Source: Candidatus Rhodoferax randersensis (GTDB taxonomy: Bacteria; Pseudomonadota; Gammaproteobacteria; Burkholderiales; Burkholderiaceae_C). From it: a DNA stretch of 64,000 nt. Below, in pieces: positions 49,842 through 59,100 of this stretch; the first letter of the stretch is position 1, and each line of letters starts with the position of its first letter. The notes beneath the pieces were generated by a model, which did no database searches, was not told the origin of the DNA, and saw only the letters and a list, made by a program, of their open reading frames with translations. The stretch covers positions 208,603 to 272,602 of the forward strand of contig JADKEH010000010.1 in the NCBI GenBank assembly GCA_016718155.1, given 5' to 3'. A program made the translations under genes and the position numbers.

Positions 49842-50324
49842 ATGCACCCCAATGCCCAGACCCTGACCAAGTTCTACTCCGCCTTTGCCACGCTCGACCC
49901 CGACACCATGGCCACTTGCTACGCCGACGATGTTGAGTTTGACGACGAGGTGTTCAGCCTGCGCGGCAAGGCCGAGGTGATGGGCATGTGGCGCATGCTA
50001 TGCGAGGCCACCCGCGCCAAGGGCCGCGATGTCTGGAAGCTTGAGTTCAGCGCCATCGATGCCAACGCAGCCCAAGGCCATGCGCACTGGGACGCGCACT
50101 ACCGCTTCAGCGCCACCGGGCGCATGGTGCTCAACCGCATCGACGGCGTGTTCAGCTTCAACCCGCAAGGCCTGATCACCCGGCACCGCGACAGCTTCAA
50201 CTTTTGGAGCTGGTCACGTCAGGCGCTGGGCACACCCGGCATGCTGCTGGGTTGGACGCCGTTCTTGCGCAACAAGGTGCGCGCGCAGGCGCTGGCCAAT
50301 TTGCGCAAGTTCCTCGCCAAGTAG
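49842..50324 (+). CDS. SnoaL-like (NTF2-fold) protein
   Basis: A 160-aa protein with LTKFYSAFATLDPDTMATCY and ADDVEFDDEVFSLRG, the start of the NTF2-like cone fold, then GHAHWDAHYRFSATGRMVLN and SFNFWSWSRQALGTPGMLLG. Such proteins bind small hydrophobic ligands or act as isomerases; the specific role is unknown. It lies between the LysR and the dehalogenase-like genes on the same strand. Confidence 0.8.
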   Translation: MHPNAQTLTKFYSAFATLDPDTMATCYADDVEFDDEVFSLRGKAEVMGMWRMLCEATRAKGRDVWKLEFSAIDANAAQGHAHWDAHYRFSATGRMVLNRIDGVFSFNPQGLITRHRDSFNFWSWSRQALGTPGMLLGWTPFLRNKVRAQALANLRKFLAK

Positions 50325-50336
50325 AGGCCGGAATAG

Positions 50337-50396
50337 CCGACATCCGACAATCAGTTGAGGACAGAGCTGAAGGTCTGTCCCGCAAAGTATCAGGAG
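50337..50396 (+). repeat. Dispersed palindromic repeat, copy D (carries downstream RBS)
   Basis: It starts CCGACATCC, has arms GTTGAGGACAGAG and GGTCTGTCCCGC, and ends AAAGTATCAGGAG six bases before the next ATG. It is nearly identical to 22193-22259 upstream of trpD. Confidence 0.8.
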
Positions 50397-50402
50397 ATCG
50401 CC

Positions 50403-51311
50403 ATGCACTGGTTTGAAGGCTTTGAGGTTCGCCATGTCGACGTCAACGGCGTGCGCATCTTCGCGCGCGTCTCGCCCGGCCTGCCCGGCATCCGCCCTGC
50501 CCTGTTGCTGTTGCACGGCTTCCCGCAAACCCATGTGATGTGGCAGCGCGTGGCGCGCCAACTGGAGCGCGACTTCTATCTGGTGATGCCCGATCTGCGT
50601 GGCTATGGCGACTCGTCCAAACCGCCGGGCCTGCCCGACCACGGCAACTACAGCAAGCGCGTGATGGCGCAAGACATGGTGGCGCTGATGGATGCACTGG
50701 GTGTGGACGAGTTTGACCTGTGCGGCCATGACCGTGGCGCGCGCGTGGCGCACCGGCTGGCCACCGATTTCCCAAAGCGCGTCAAGCAGCTCTGCGTGAT
50801 CGACATCGCGCCCACGCTGGACATGTACGACGCCACCAACTTCGAGTTTGCCAAGGCCTACTACCACTGGTTTCACCTGATCCAGCCCACGCCCCTGCCA
50901 GAAGACATGATCAAGGGCAACGCCATGGCCTACCTGCACGCCAAGCTGGGCGGCTGGGGTGCTGGCGGCCTGGGCCACATCGAGCCCGCCGCGCTGGCCG
51001 AGTACGAGCGCTGCTTTGGCAACCCAGCCACCGTGCACAGCCTGTGCGAAGACTACCGGGCCAGCGCCGGCATCGACCTGGCGCACGACCGCGCCAGCCG
51101 CGCGAACGGCGACACGGTCCAATGCGACCTGCTGGTGCTGTGGGGCGAGCGCGGCGTGGTGCATCGGCTGTTCGAGCCAGTGGCGTTGTGGCAAGCCCAA
51201 TGCGCCGGGCAAGTCACGGGCCAGGCCATGCCGGCCGGGCACTTCATCCCCGAAGAGCTGCCGGAGCAGACGGCGCAGGTGTTGCGCGGGTTTTTTAGGC
51301 CTGCGGATTGA
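50403..51311 (+). CDS. Haloacetate-dehalogenase-like alpha/beta hydrolase
   Basis: A 302-aa hydrolase. LLLHGFPQTHVMWQRVA supplies the oxyanion region, PDLRGYGDSSKP follows, and DLCGHDRGARVAHRLATDFP has Asp as nucleophile with the two Arg that bind the carboxylate in fluoroacetate dehalogenases. YYHWFHLIQPTPLPE has the His-Trp halide pocket and AMPAGHFIPEELPE the catalytic His. This pattern is that of haloacetate/fluoroacetate dehalogenase rather than a serine esterase. Epoxide hydrolase is the main alternative. Its RBS is provided by the repeat at 50337. Confidence 0.85.
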   Translation: MHWFEGFEVRHVDVNGVRIFARVSPGLPGIRPALLLLHGFPQTHVMWQRVARQLERDFYLVMPDLRGYGDSSKPPGLPDHGNYSKRVMAQDMVALMDALGVDEFDLCGHDRGARVAHRLATDFPKRVKQLCVIDIAPTLDMYDATNFEFAKAYYHWFHLIQPTPLPEDMIKGNAMAYLHAKLGGWGAGGLGHIEPAALAEYERCFGNPATVHSLCEDYRASAGIDLAHDRASRANGDTVQCDLLVLWGERGVVHRLFEPVALWQAQCAGQVTGQAMPAGHFIPEELPEQTAQVLRGFFRPAD

Positions 51312-51386
51312 GGGCGGACTTGCGGGGCACTGGGGGCACGCACTTCAGTACAAGTCAAAGGCCGAGGTTTTGGCGGAGCCGAGGCG

Positions 51387-51433
51387 TTGACAAGGTCAGC
51401 GGTCATCGCTATATTTAACCAACACGTTAAATA
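51387..51433 (+). promoter_or_regulatory. Promoter and operator of the ArsR-AHSA1 operon
   Basis: TTGACA (51387-51392), a 17-base spacer and TATATT (51410-51415) make a near-consensus promoter. A perfect inverted repeat, TATTTAAC (51412-51419) and GTTAAATA (51426-51433), overlaps the -10, the expected position for ArsR repression. Confidence 0.8.
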
Positions 51434-51451
51434 CAAGTCGTTTCTCCTCCC

Positions 51452-51811
51452 ATGCGCCAACAAGCCACCGCCGACCCGCTGAGTGCGACCTTCGCCGCCC
51501 TGGCCGACCCGACGAGGCGAGCCATGCTGGCCCGGCTGGCACTGGGTGAAGCCTCGGTCAATGAACTGGCTGCACCCTTTGCAATCAGTCTGCCGGCAGT
51601 GTCCAAGCACATCAAGGTACTGCAGTCGGCTGGATTGATTACCAAAGGGCGCGACGCGCAGTGGCGCCCCTGTCGCATTGAAGGCGAGCACCTCAAGGAA
51701 GCGATGGACTGGATCGGCGAGTACAAGCAAGTCTGGGAAGACCGTCTGGACCGCCTGGATGCCTACTTGCACACCCTGCACCCAACGTCAACCACAGGAG
51801 AGAAAACATGA
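51452..51811 (+). CDS. ArsR-family repressor
   Basis: A 119-aa winged-helix protein. TFAALADPTRRAMLARLALG and EASVNELAAPFAISLPAVSK, then HIKVLQSAGLITKGRDAQWR, match the SdpR/YgaV-like ArsR group usually paired with AHSA1/SRPBCC genes. No metal-binding cysteines are visible. Probably represses its own operon via the inverted repeat at 51412-51433. Its stop overlaps the next ATG. Confidence 0.93.
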   Translation: MRQQATADPLSATFAALADPTRRAMLARLALGEASVNELAAPFAISLPAVSKHIKVLQSAGLITKGRDAQWRPCRIEGEHLKEAMDWIGEYKQVWEDRLDRLDAYLHTLHPTSTTGEKT

Positions 51812-52317
51812 AGCCAAGCTACCAACCGAACTCGAAACTCGACCTCAGTTTTACGCGCACCGTCGACGTGCCCCGATCTCTGGTGTGGCGCGCCTGGACC
51901 GAGCCGGAACTGCTCAAGCCATGGTTCTGTCCGTTGCCGTGGAAAACGATTGACTGTGAAATCGACCTGCGTCCGGGCGGTATGTTCCGCACCACCATGC
52001 AGTCGCCTGAAGGCAAGGAGTTTCCTAATGAGGGTTGCTACCTGGAAGTGGTGCCCCTTACCAAGCTGGTTTGGACCAATGCCCTGCTGCCGGGCTACCG
52101 GCCCAGTGTGGCGACCGAGACATGTGGCAGCGAAAACGCCAGCTTCCTGTTCACCGCCATGATCGAATTGGCAGACCATGCGCAAGGCACGCGCTACACC
52201 GCGACCGTCATCCATGCCGACGAAGCCGGCTGCAAACAGCACGCTGACATGGGCTTTGAAGGGGGCTGGGGCACGGCGCTCGACCAACTTGTCGCCATGC
52301 TCAAGAAGGGAGTCTGA
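51808..52317 (+). CDS. AHSA1/SRPBCC-domain protein, first
   Basis: A 169-aa START-like (SRPBCC) protein. FTRTVDVPRSLVWRAWTEPE and PWFCPLPWKTIDCEIDLRPG, then GGMFRTTMQSPEG, are characteristic of AHSA1-type ligand-binding proteins. Function unknown. Coupled to the ArsR gene by ATGA overlap. Confidence 0.9.
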   Translation: MKPSYQPNSKLDLSFTRTVDVPRSLVWRAWTEPELLKPWFCPLPWKTIDCEIDLRPGGMFRTTMQSPEGKEFPNEGCYLEVVPLTKLVWTNALLPGYRPSVATETCGSENASFLFTAMIELADHAQGTRYTATVIHADEAGCKQHADMGFEGGWGTALDQLVAMLKKGV

Positions 52318-52319
52318 TC

Positions 52320-52781
52320 ATGACAACGCAGAATGGAATCGAACGCGAAGTGGTGTTGCAGCGGGAAGTCCCGTTCGCCCGCGAGCTGGTCTGGAAAGCC
52401 ATGACCATCCCCGAGCACCAAAACAGGTGGTGGGGGCCGGACGGCTTCACCAACGAAAACGTGACCATGGACTTCCGGGTCGGCGGCGCCTGGACGTTCG
52501 ACATGGTGGGGCCGGACGGCACCCGCTACCCCAACCACTCGGTGTTCACGGAAATCACGCCCCCGTCCAGGCTGGTTTTTGACCATGGTGACGGCCAACG
52601 CGTATGGTTCGTGTCCACTATCACCCTGGAAACAACCCCCAACGGCACGTTGATCACCCTGCGCCACATGTTCCCGAGCAAGGAATCCCGCGACGAGGTG
52701 GTCGAGAAGTACGGCGCCATCGAGGGCGGCAAGCAACACCTCGCCAAGCTGGAAGCCTATCTCAGGGAGAACCTGTCGTGA
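52320..52781 (+). CDS. AHSA1/SRPBCC-domain protein, second
   Basis: A 153-aa paralogue of the preceding gene. VVLQREVPFARELVWKAMTI, NRWWGPDGFTNENVTMDFRV and GGAWTFDMVGPDG are the family hallmarks. Third gene of the ArsR operon, two bases after the previous stop. The 220 bases that follow contain no gene I can support. Confidence 0.9.
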   Translation: MTTQNGIEREVVLQREVPFARELVWKAMTIPEHQNRWWGPDGFTNENVTMDFRVGGAWTFDMVGPDGTRYPNHSVFTEITPPSRLVFDHGDGQRVWFVSTITLETTPNGTLITLRHMFPSKESRDEVVEKYGAIEGGKQHLAKLEAYLRENLS

Positions 52782-53001
52782 ACGACGACAACAGCTGGCA
52801 CAGCATGGCTATGACCAGTGGACGCGGTGTGCGGGCCTAAATCGGCCTGCGAGGCACGGTGCAAGCGCGTGTTGCTCGAACCAGGGCAGACATGCGGCCG
52901 ACCGGCGGGGTGAAACACTCAAAGCGATTGCCTCCGCGCAAAACGATGTGGCGCGAATCAGGTCGGAAATGAACGCCCTGCAAAGGAGCAACGACCTCCC
53001 C

Positions 53002-53826
53002 TCAATTCGCCCCATGACACTTCTTGTACTTCTTGCCGCTGCCGCACGGGCAGGGGTCATTACGGCCCGGCGTGTCGGTGCGGTGCAGGGTGGGCACGCG
53101 CGGGCCGATGTTGCGCCATAACTCGCGCAGGTCGTACACCGCCCACACGGCGGCGGCAAAGTCGTTCAGGCGCGCCGCGCTCAGGCTGGGCGGGCCGTCT
53201 TCGTCAAACATGCTGATGGTGGGCTCGTCCTCGTCGTCTTCGGTCAGGGTGACGATGGCGTCCAGCGATTCGTTGAGCCACTTGGCGCCTTCCTTGTCAC
53301 GCGGCGCGGCCCACTCCTCGGGCCAGGTCTCCACCGCAAACATGAAGCCCAGCGCCCACACCTGGGCAAACGAGGGCAGCGCCTCGCTTGCCATGGCCAG
53401 TCGCTCCGCCTCGGGCATGGCCGCCACAGCGCCGCGCACATCCAGCACCTCGGGCTGGTACGCGCGGTCGTCGTCCAGCGTGTCTACGTCGGCCTCCAGC
53501 GCGCTGGACACTTCGTTCCAGCGGCGCACCCACAGCGCCATGAAGCGCTGCGCCTGCGCGTCGTCGGCAAACGAGCCCTCGCCTTCCTGCCCCTCGTCTG
53601 GGCCACCCAGGTCCAGCAGCACCGGCAGGTACTCGCTGGGCATGATCAGGCGCCGGCAGCAAATCAGCGCGGCCATGAAGCCTTCGCAGAACTCCCACTG
53701 CGGCGTCTCGTCAAAGCGCGTGCGCAGGTCGTCCAGAATCGCATCGATCTCGTCGAAGTCGTCGGGGCTGAGGGGCTCGTCCATGGCGGGATCGGCGGTA
53801 ATACCAGGGGGGTGTGGGGCGGTCAT
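53002..53826 (-). CDS. UPF0149/YecA-type protein with C-terminal SEC-C motif
   Basis: A 274-aa protein. The N-terminal part (DFDEIDAILDDLRTRFDETP, WEFCEGFMAALICCRR) matches UPF0149/YecA. An acidic middle follows, and the C-terminus GRNDPCPCGSGKKYKKCHG is a SEC-C zinc motif as in SecA. YecA-like proteins are linked to ribosome or translocase interaction; role not established. Starts at 53826 or 53784 are possible. Divergent from the phosphoesterase gene. Confidence 0.85.
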   Translation of the reverse strand: MTAPHPPGITADPAMDEPLSPDDFDEIDAILDDLRTRFDETPQWEFCEGFMAALICCRRLIMPSEYLPVLLDLGGPDEGQEGEGSFADDAQAQRFMALWVRRWNEVSSALEADVDTLDDDRAYQPEVLDVRGAVAAMPEAERLAMASEALPSFAQVWALGFMFAVETWPEEWAAPRDKEGAKWLNESLDAIVTLTEDDEDEPTISMFDEDGPPSLSAARLNDFAAAVWAVYDLRELWRNIGPRVPTLHRTDTPGRNDPCPCGSGKKYKKCHGAN

Positions 53827-53918
53827 GGCGGCTTGGCAGTGGTGTCGCGAAGTGCGCCCAATTGTGCCTTGTCGTGCAGCCGCTGCCAAACGCCAAGCCG
53901 GGCGGCACAATCACAATC

Positions 53919-54743
53919 ATGAAGATCCAGTTGCTGTCCGACCTGCACCTTGAAGTGGAGCCGCAATGGCAGCCCACGCCCGCACCCGGTGCCGACCTGC
54001 TGGTGCTGGCGGGCGACATCGGCTCCTACCAGGCTGGCTCGCGGCTGCCGGAGGACGATTTTGGGCTGAGCCGCTTTTCGCCCCTGCGCGGCTGGCCGAC
54101 ACCGGTGTTGTACGTGCCCGGCAACCATGAGTACGATGGGCTCGACTTCGACACCGCGCACGCGCGGCTGCGCGCCACCTGCGAACGACTGGGCATCATC
54201 TGGCTGGAGCGCAGCAGCATCCAGATGGCGCTGGGCGGCCAACGGGTGCGTTTTCTGGGCACCACGCTGTGGAGTGACTTTGACGCGCTGGTGGACCTGC
54301 AGGCAACCTTGACGGTTCAGCTCAAGGCCCAGGACAAGGCCATGCGCGCGGCCAACTTCTACTTGAAGAAGACCGGCACCACCTTCGCTGGCGAGCCGAT
54401 GCTGGCACCGGCTGTGCGCAGACTCGCCCTGCAATGCCAAGGCTGGCTGAAGGCAGCCTTGGCCACACCCTTTGACGGGCAGACCGTGGTGGTGACGCAC
54501 TTTGCACCCAGCCTGCGCAGCGCCGATCCGCGTTATGGCCTGACACCGGGCACAGCCGGCTTCTGCAACGCACTGGACGACTGCCTGCCCCTGGCCAGCC
54601 TGTGGCTGCACGGGCATTTGCATTGCCCCAGCGACTACGTGCATGCGGGCTGCCGCGTGGTGGCCAACCCGCTGGGCTACGCGCGCAAAAACGAGCAGGC
54701 GCGCTTTCAGGCATCGACTACCATCGACCTGCCCGGCGCTTGA
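53919..54743 (+). CDS. Metallophosphoesterase
   Basis: A 274-aa calcineurin-like phosphoesterase. MKIQLLSDLHLEVEP, LVLAGDIGSYQ, VPGNHEYDG, VVVTHFAPS and WLHGHLHCPSDY provide all metal ligands. The substrate is unknown; it is not closely related to the phosphoesterase at 40902. ATG at 53919 begins at the first metal motif; the 35 codons upstream are not protein-like. The 138 bases after it hold no supported gene. Confidence 0.88.
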   Translation: MKIQLLSDLHLEVEPQWQPTPAPGADLLVLAGDIGSYQAGSRLPEDDFGLSRFSPLRGWPTPVLYVPGNHEYDGLDFDTAHARLRATCERLGIIWLERSSIQMALGGQRVRFLGTTLWSDFDALVDLQATLTVQLKAQDKAMRAANFYLKKTGTTFAGEPMLAPAVRRLALQCQGWLKAALATPFDGQTVVVTHFAPSLRSADPRYGLTPGTAGFCNALDDCLPLASLWLHGHLHCPSDYVHAGCRVVANPLGYARKNEQARFQASTTIDLPGA

Positions 54744-54881
54744 CCGCAGCGCCAACGCCATCACACCTCCATGTTGTGCCCTGGTCACGCCACAGGGCTT
54801 GCAGGCGATCGCAGCCCAGGTGCAGGCCGCCATGACCATTCACCCGGACCCAACTCTTGGGAAATCCATCTGCGGGTTGGT

Positions 54882-56153
54882 CTAAAACACCAGGCTCAAA
54901 ACCACAAAACCCAACGTATTCTTATCGAGCGCGCCGAAATAACTCTGCGCGTCACCCGAAAAAAAGTCGATCCCAGCGTTGAGCTTGATGTGGTCGCTCA
55001 TGGCATACGTCACGCGTGGACGGATCACTCTGCTTCGTCCGGTCAGGTCAAACACGGCGCTGATTTCCCATTTCAATTTTTCGTTGAAAAGTCGATCGGA
55101 CAAACGCACGGTCAAGCCGGTTTCCTGCGCCCCGTACTCTGAGTTCAAACGGTTCAGCCCGGACAGGATGGCTTGCATTGCAGCAGGCAAAGAACCAGGA
55201 TCCTGGTAGCCGGTTCGGGTAGTTGTGAAGAGTTGCAAATTCACGTTCATCGTGTCCAGAAAATCCCGGTCGACCCCCACGACTGCGCGTGAAACCTTGC
55301 GCGCATCAAGAGGGCAAAGGTCGCAGACGGCCCGCATAGTTGAATGACTGACTTCACCGCGCCAAGTCCAGGCCCCCGCTGTGCCTGCAAAGTCTGCGCC
55401 AAAGGTTTGCATCTTTTCAAAATCACTGCGAAAGACAGGCGCATGGGTGGGTCGGCTGTCAAATCGGTACCGTCCCTGGCGCTCGTAACCCTCAAAGTAA
55501 GACAGCGACCAGTCAATCCCGCTGCCACTGTGGTCCAGTTTGAAAGCCCATTCGGTTTGATCCGGTGCGGCGGCGTTGACCCGGTTGGCGGGCAGGCTGC
55601 CTTGCGGTGTTATGTTGGGCTCAAAGCGAGCGGCAACCACCGTGAAGAACAAAGCCGGGTCCAACGCATACCGAAAGCGGGCAGCATCCATACCCGTGCG
55701 CTGATCCTCGTCTTCTGTGACCAGCAAAGTAAAGTCACGCGGCGAGAGTGAATCCGTGGGGTTGATGCGGTCCGCTCGTCCCCAGGCCAGTATCTGGCGG
55801 CCCAACCGCATGGAGAAAGCGCCTTCCTCAACATCCAGATACGCTTCCCGCATCCGATGGCGGGTGTTGACGGATGACGGCTGGTACTGCCAATCCAGTC
55901 GTGCGTTGAACCCCAGACTTGCACCGGTTGACAACTTGGGTTTCCAGTTCAGGATGCAGAAGGAGTTGGCGACGTCTTTAACATCGTCCAGGTTGCGGTT
56001 TGACGACCAGTAACCCAGAGCGCACTCGCCGTAAGGCGCGGGCACGGACGCGACAGGCTGTTCCTGATCGACGTCCTGACCCATGGCAAAACCCACCATG
56101 CCGTTGAGTGCGAGGCAGGCAGCCACAAACCGGGTAAGGCGAACGCAGCGCAT
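54882..56153 (-). CDS. DUF1302-like outer-membrane beta-barrel protein
   Basis: A 423-aa protein with a signal peptide (cleavage near AMGQD). Many alternating amphipathic strands follow, for example REAYLDVEEGAFSMRLGRQI and AWGRADRINPTDSLSPRDFT. The terminal VVLSLVF ends in Phe as required for barrel insertion. The RQILAWGRADRINP motif is seen in DUF1302-like porins that accompany RND/MMPL and LolA-like genes. Last gene of the probable ECF-kinase-hydrolase-RND operon, 5 bases after the fusion gene. Confidence 0.8.
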   Translation of the reverse strand: MRCVRLTRFVAACLALNGMVGFAMGQDVDQEQPVASVPAPYGECALGYWSSNRNLDDVKDVANSFCILNWKPKLSTGASLGFNARLDWQYQPSSVNTRHRMREAYLDVEEGAFSMRLGRQILAWGRADRINPTDSLSPRDFTLLVTEDEDQRTGMDAARFRYALDPALFFTVVAARFEPNITPQGSLPANRVNAAAPDQTEWAFKLDHSGSGIDWSLSYFEGYERQGRYRFDSRPTHAPVFRSDFEKMQTFGADFAGTAGAWTWRGEVSHSTMRAVCDLCPLDARKVSRAVVGVDRDFLDTMNVNLQLFTTTRTGYQDPGSLPAAMQAILSGLNRLNSEYGAQETGLTVRLSDRLFNEKLKWEISAVFDLTGRSRVIRPRVTYAMSDHIKLNAGIDFFSGDAQSYFGALDKNTLGFVVLSLVF

Positions 56154-56158
56154 GGCAG

Positions 56159-59100
56159 CTACTCCTCTTTCTCAAGATAGCTGGCCGCAAAGTAGCTGTC
56201 TGAAACGTCTGTATTGGCTTCAAAGCGCTCCATCTTCAAATAAGTCGAATGACCTGTCTGATGATTTTTCACTTGAACGTCCATGGGCTGAAACTTGTTC
56301 AGCCGGGCATCGACCAGCTTCAGCTGCCGGTTCTCGGCGGTCTTTAACAACGCGCCTGAAGCGTCAAAGAAATCCACCTTCAAGCTGACGAAGTTGTCTT
56401 TGGCCAACCAGCTGATCCGTTTGGAATAGCCGGAGTCTGCTGCTATCTGAGGTGACTTGGGCGTCGACTCAATGACCCAGGCTGGCATGCCCGCGTGGGC
56501 TTCAGATTTGAGGGCTTTGTGGCTCCAGTCACGCGCTTTGTGACCCACCAGGTCACCGAAGGAAAGGTCGGTGCCAACAAAGCTGTTTTTCTTGTTGTTA
56601 CTGGCCAGCCGCCGTGCTTTCTTGAGGGCTGGCAAATAGACCCAGATCTCGTCGTCTTTGCCCGGACTTTCTACGATGAGCGTTGTTGTATTGCGCACAT
56701 CACTGGGCCCCAGAAACCTGATCACGCGGCGATTGGCAATGCCATCAGGCTGGAGCTTGGTGGCGCCAAAGGTCTGGCGCGTGCGTTCCTGGCCCGATGC
56801 ACTCACGAGTTTGAAGCTGGCTTGCGATAGGGAGCTGTTGACCCGTGTGGCCTGGTAGCTCTTTTCCATCAGTTCTTCGGCTTGCAGGTCCTGCGCTTGC
56901 ACGGGCCGGGGAGGCAACATCAGACCCACCCCCAGCACCAGTGCGCCCATCGCCAGCGCCTGAACCGTGGCAGACACCCGCTGCGTCCCAATTGGAGTCA
57001 ACTGACCGGGCATCTCGTCCACATCATCCTCGGCCGCCACGACCCGGCTGAGGAAGCGCGGCGTATGCAGCTTGATGAGCGCAGGGATCAATATCAGCGC
57101 CGAAGCCGCACTCACGACCATCGACAGCACGATCAGCAAGCCAAACCAGATGTGCACATAGAAGTTGAACGACAGCATCAACACCGCATAGCCGCCCGTG
57201 ATGGCGCTGGCCACGTACACAACTGCCTTGCCGGCGGTTTTCATGGTTTGCAGCAGGGCGGTGTTGACATCGCCGGTCTTCTGCATTTCCTCTCGGATGC
57301 GGTAGAGGAGGTAGATGGCATAGTCGGCCCCAATGCCTATGGCCATGGCGGAGCTGACCGAGTTGGGCGTGTTCAGGGGGATGCCCGTCAGTCCCATCAC
57401 ACCAAAGTTCACCAGCACCGTGAAGATCAGCGGCAAAACCAGGTAGATGCCCGCCACCAGCGACCGGAAGACAAGTGCGCCGGCGACAAACACAAACCCC
57501 ATCATCTGTGCAATGTTCAGCGCCTTGCCATCCACCATGGACTCGCTCAAGGCAGACGTCTGCGGCACGCTGCCGCCGATCTGGATGCGCACTCCGGCTG
57601 GCAACCTGGGTTCAATGTGCTGGCGAATTTGGGCAACCAGACTCTCTGCATATTTGCTGCTGTCATTTTTTGTCCAGACCAGCAAGTTGGCGTTCTGATA
57701 CGGGTAGTCGATGTAGGCGTCAAAGTCGGTCGGTTGACCCGACATGGCATACAGCAACAGGTACTGCGAGACAAGGTCAGCGCTGGAAGGAATCGCATAG
57801 AACTTTGCGTCCCCCGAATTCATGGCGCGATTCATTTGTTTGATCAGGTCCACCATCGAAATCGTCTTGCCGACCTCGGGCAACGTGGAAATGAAGCTTT
57901 GCGCCTCCTCTATCACGCGAAGCACGGCTGGGTCCTTCATATGGTCAGCACGGCTGCCTTGAAAAACCACATACAGCGTGTTGGTGCCTGCCAGCTTGTC
58001 ATTGAGAAGCCGGTCATCCTTGCGCAGCTGAAGGCCTTCGCCAAAGTAGCTCTTGGTTGAGTTTTCGCGGTTGATATGGGACATCGCCAGCATGGCGATA
58101 CCAGCCAGTACGGCGAAGCCCAGCACGATGGTGCGGTTGCGCTCGATCGCCAGGGTCGTCAAACCCTGCGCCAGCCGATCCCAAAGGCGTGGCCGGGCAA
58201 CTTCATGCAAGTCGGTTATTGGTTGGGGTGCCGGGAGATAGCTGCGCAATGCCGGGATGAAAGTCAGCTCGATCAACAAGGCGCTCAAAATGCCCAGGCC
58301 GGTGAAGAGGCCAAAGGTGCGAATGGTGGCGATCTCGAAGGTCATCAACGAGAAAAAGCCCAGGGCAGCTACCAGCCCGGCCGTCAGCATGACCGGGGCT
58401 ACCTTGGTGAGAGACGCAATGATGGCCCGGTCGTTAGTGGCGTAAAGCGGGTCACGCGGATACAACTTGCACAAATGCTCGTACTCTTCGTAGTAGCGCT
58501 TCAGGATCTGCACCGCATGCCCGGCTGCTACAGCAAGTATCAGGATCGGCGTTGTCGCATTAAAGGCATCCATCGAGACCCCGGCGGCGCCCATGATGCC
58601 CAGGCTCCACACCACCGCGAGCAGGGCTGTGACGAGCGGCAGAAACAGGCCCTGCCAGGTTCTGAACGCCTCCAGGTGAATCAGGCCGATGAGGACGAGG
58701 GCAATGGGAAACAAAAACGCCATTCGGGCCGAGAAGCGCTCGACGTTGGCAAAGAAAACAGCGGTTCCGCTGGAGATAACCCTGACCTGTGCGGTCTGCG
58801 CTTTGTCCAGAACCACCTGCACCTTGTCCATGACTTCGCGAAAGCCTTTGGGCCCTACCTCGATAGAAAACGAAACCGAGGCCAGCGTTTGATCCTTTGA
58901 GATCACGGTGTTCTGGTAGATCGGGTTGCTGGTGAGATGCGAGGCCAGCGCGCTGATGGCGGCTGCGTCAATGGGGGTCCGAAGCAAGGGCTCTACTTTC
59001 ATCTCGGCTGCGGTGCCCGATATGGCCTTGGCTCGCTCGGAGGTAACGCTAAGCAAGGTGTGCGCTTTCACGCCCGGGACTTTGGCCAGGTCCCGCGTGA

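Noticed and set aside
54744..54881. Short plus-strand frame ending in LVTPQGLQAIAAQVQAAM
   Set aside because: Looks like a possible gene tail, but too short and without start or family to support.
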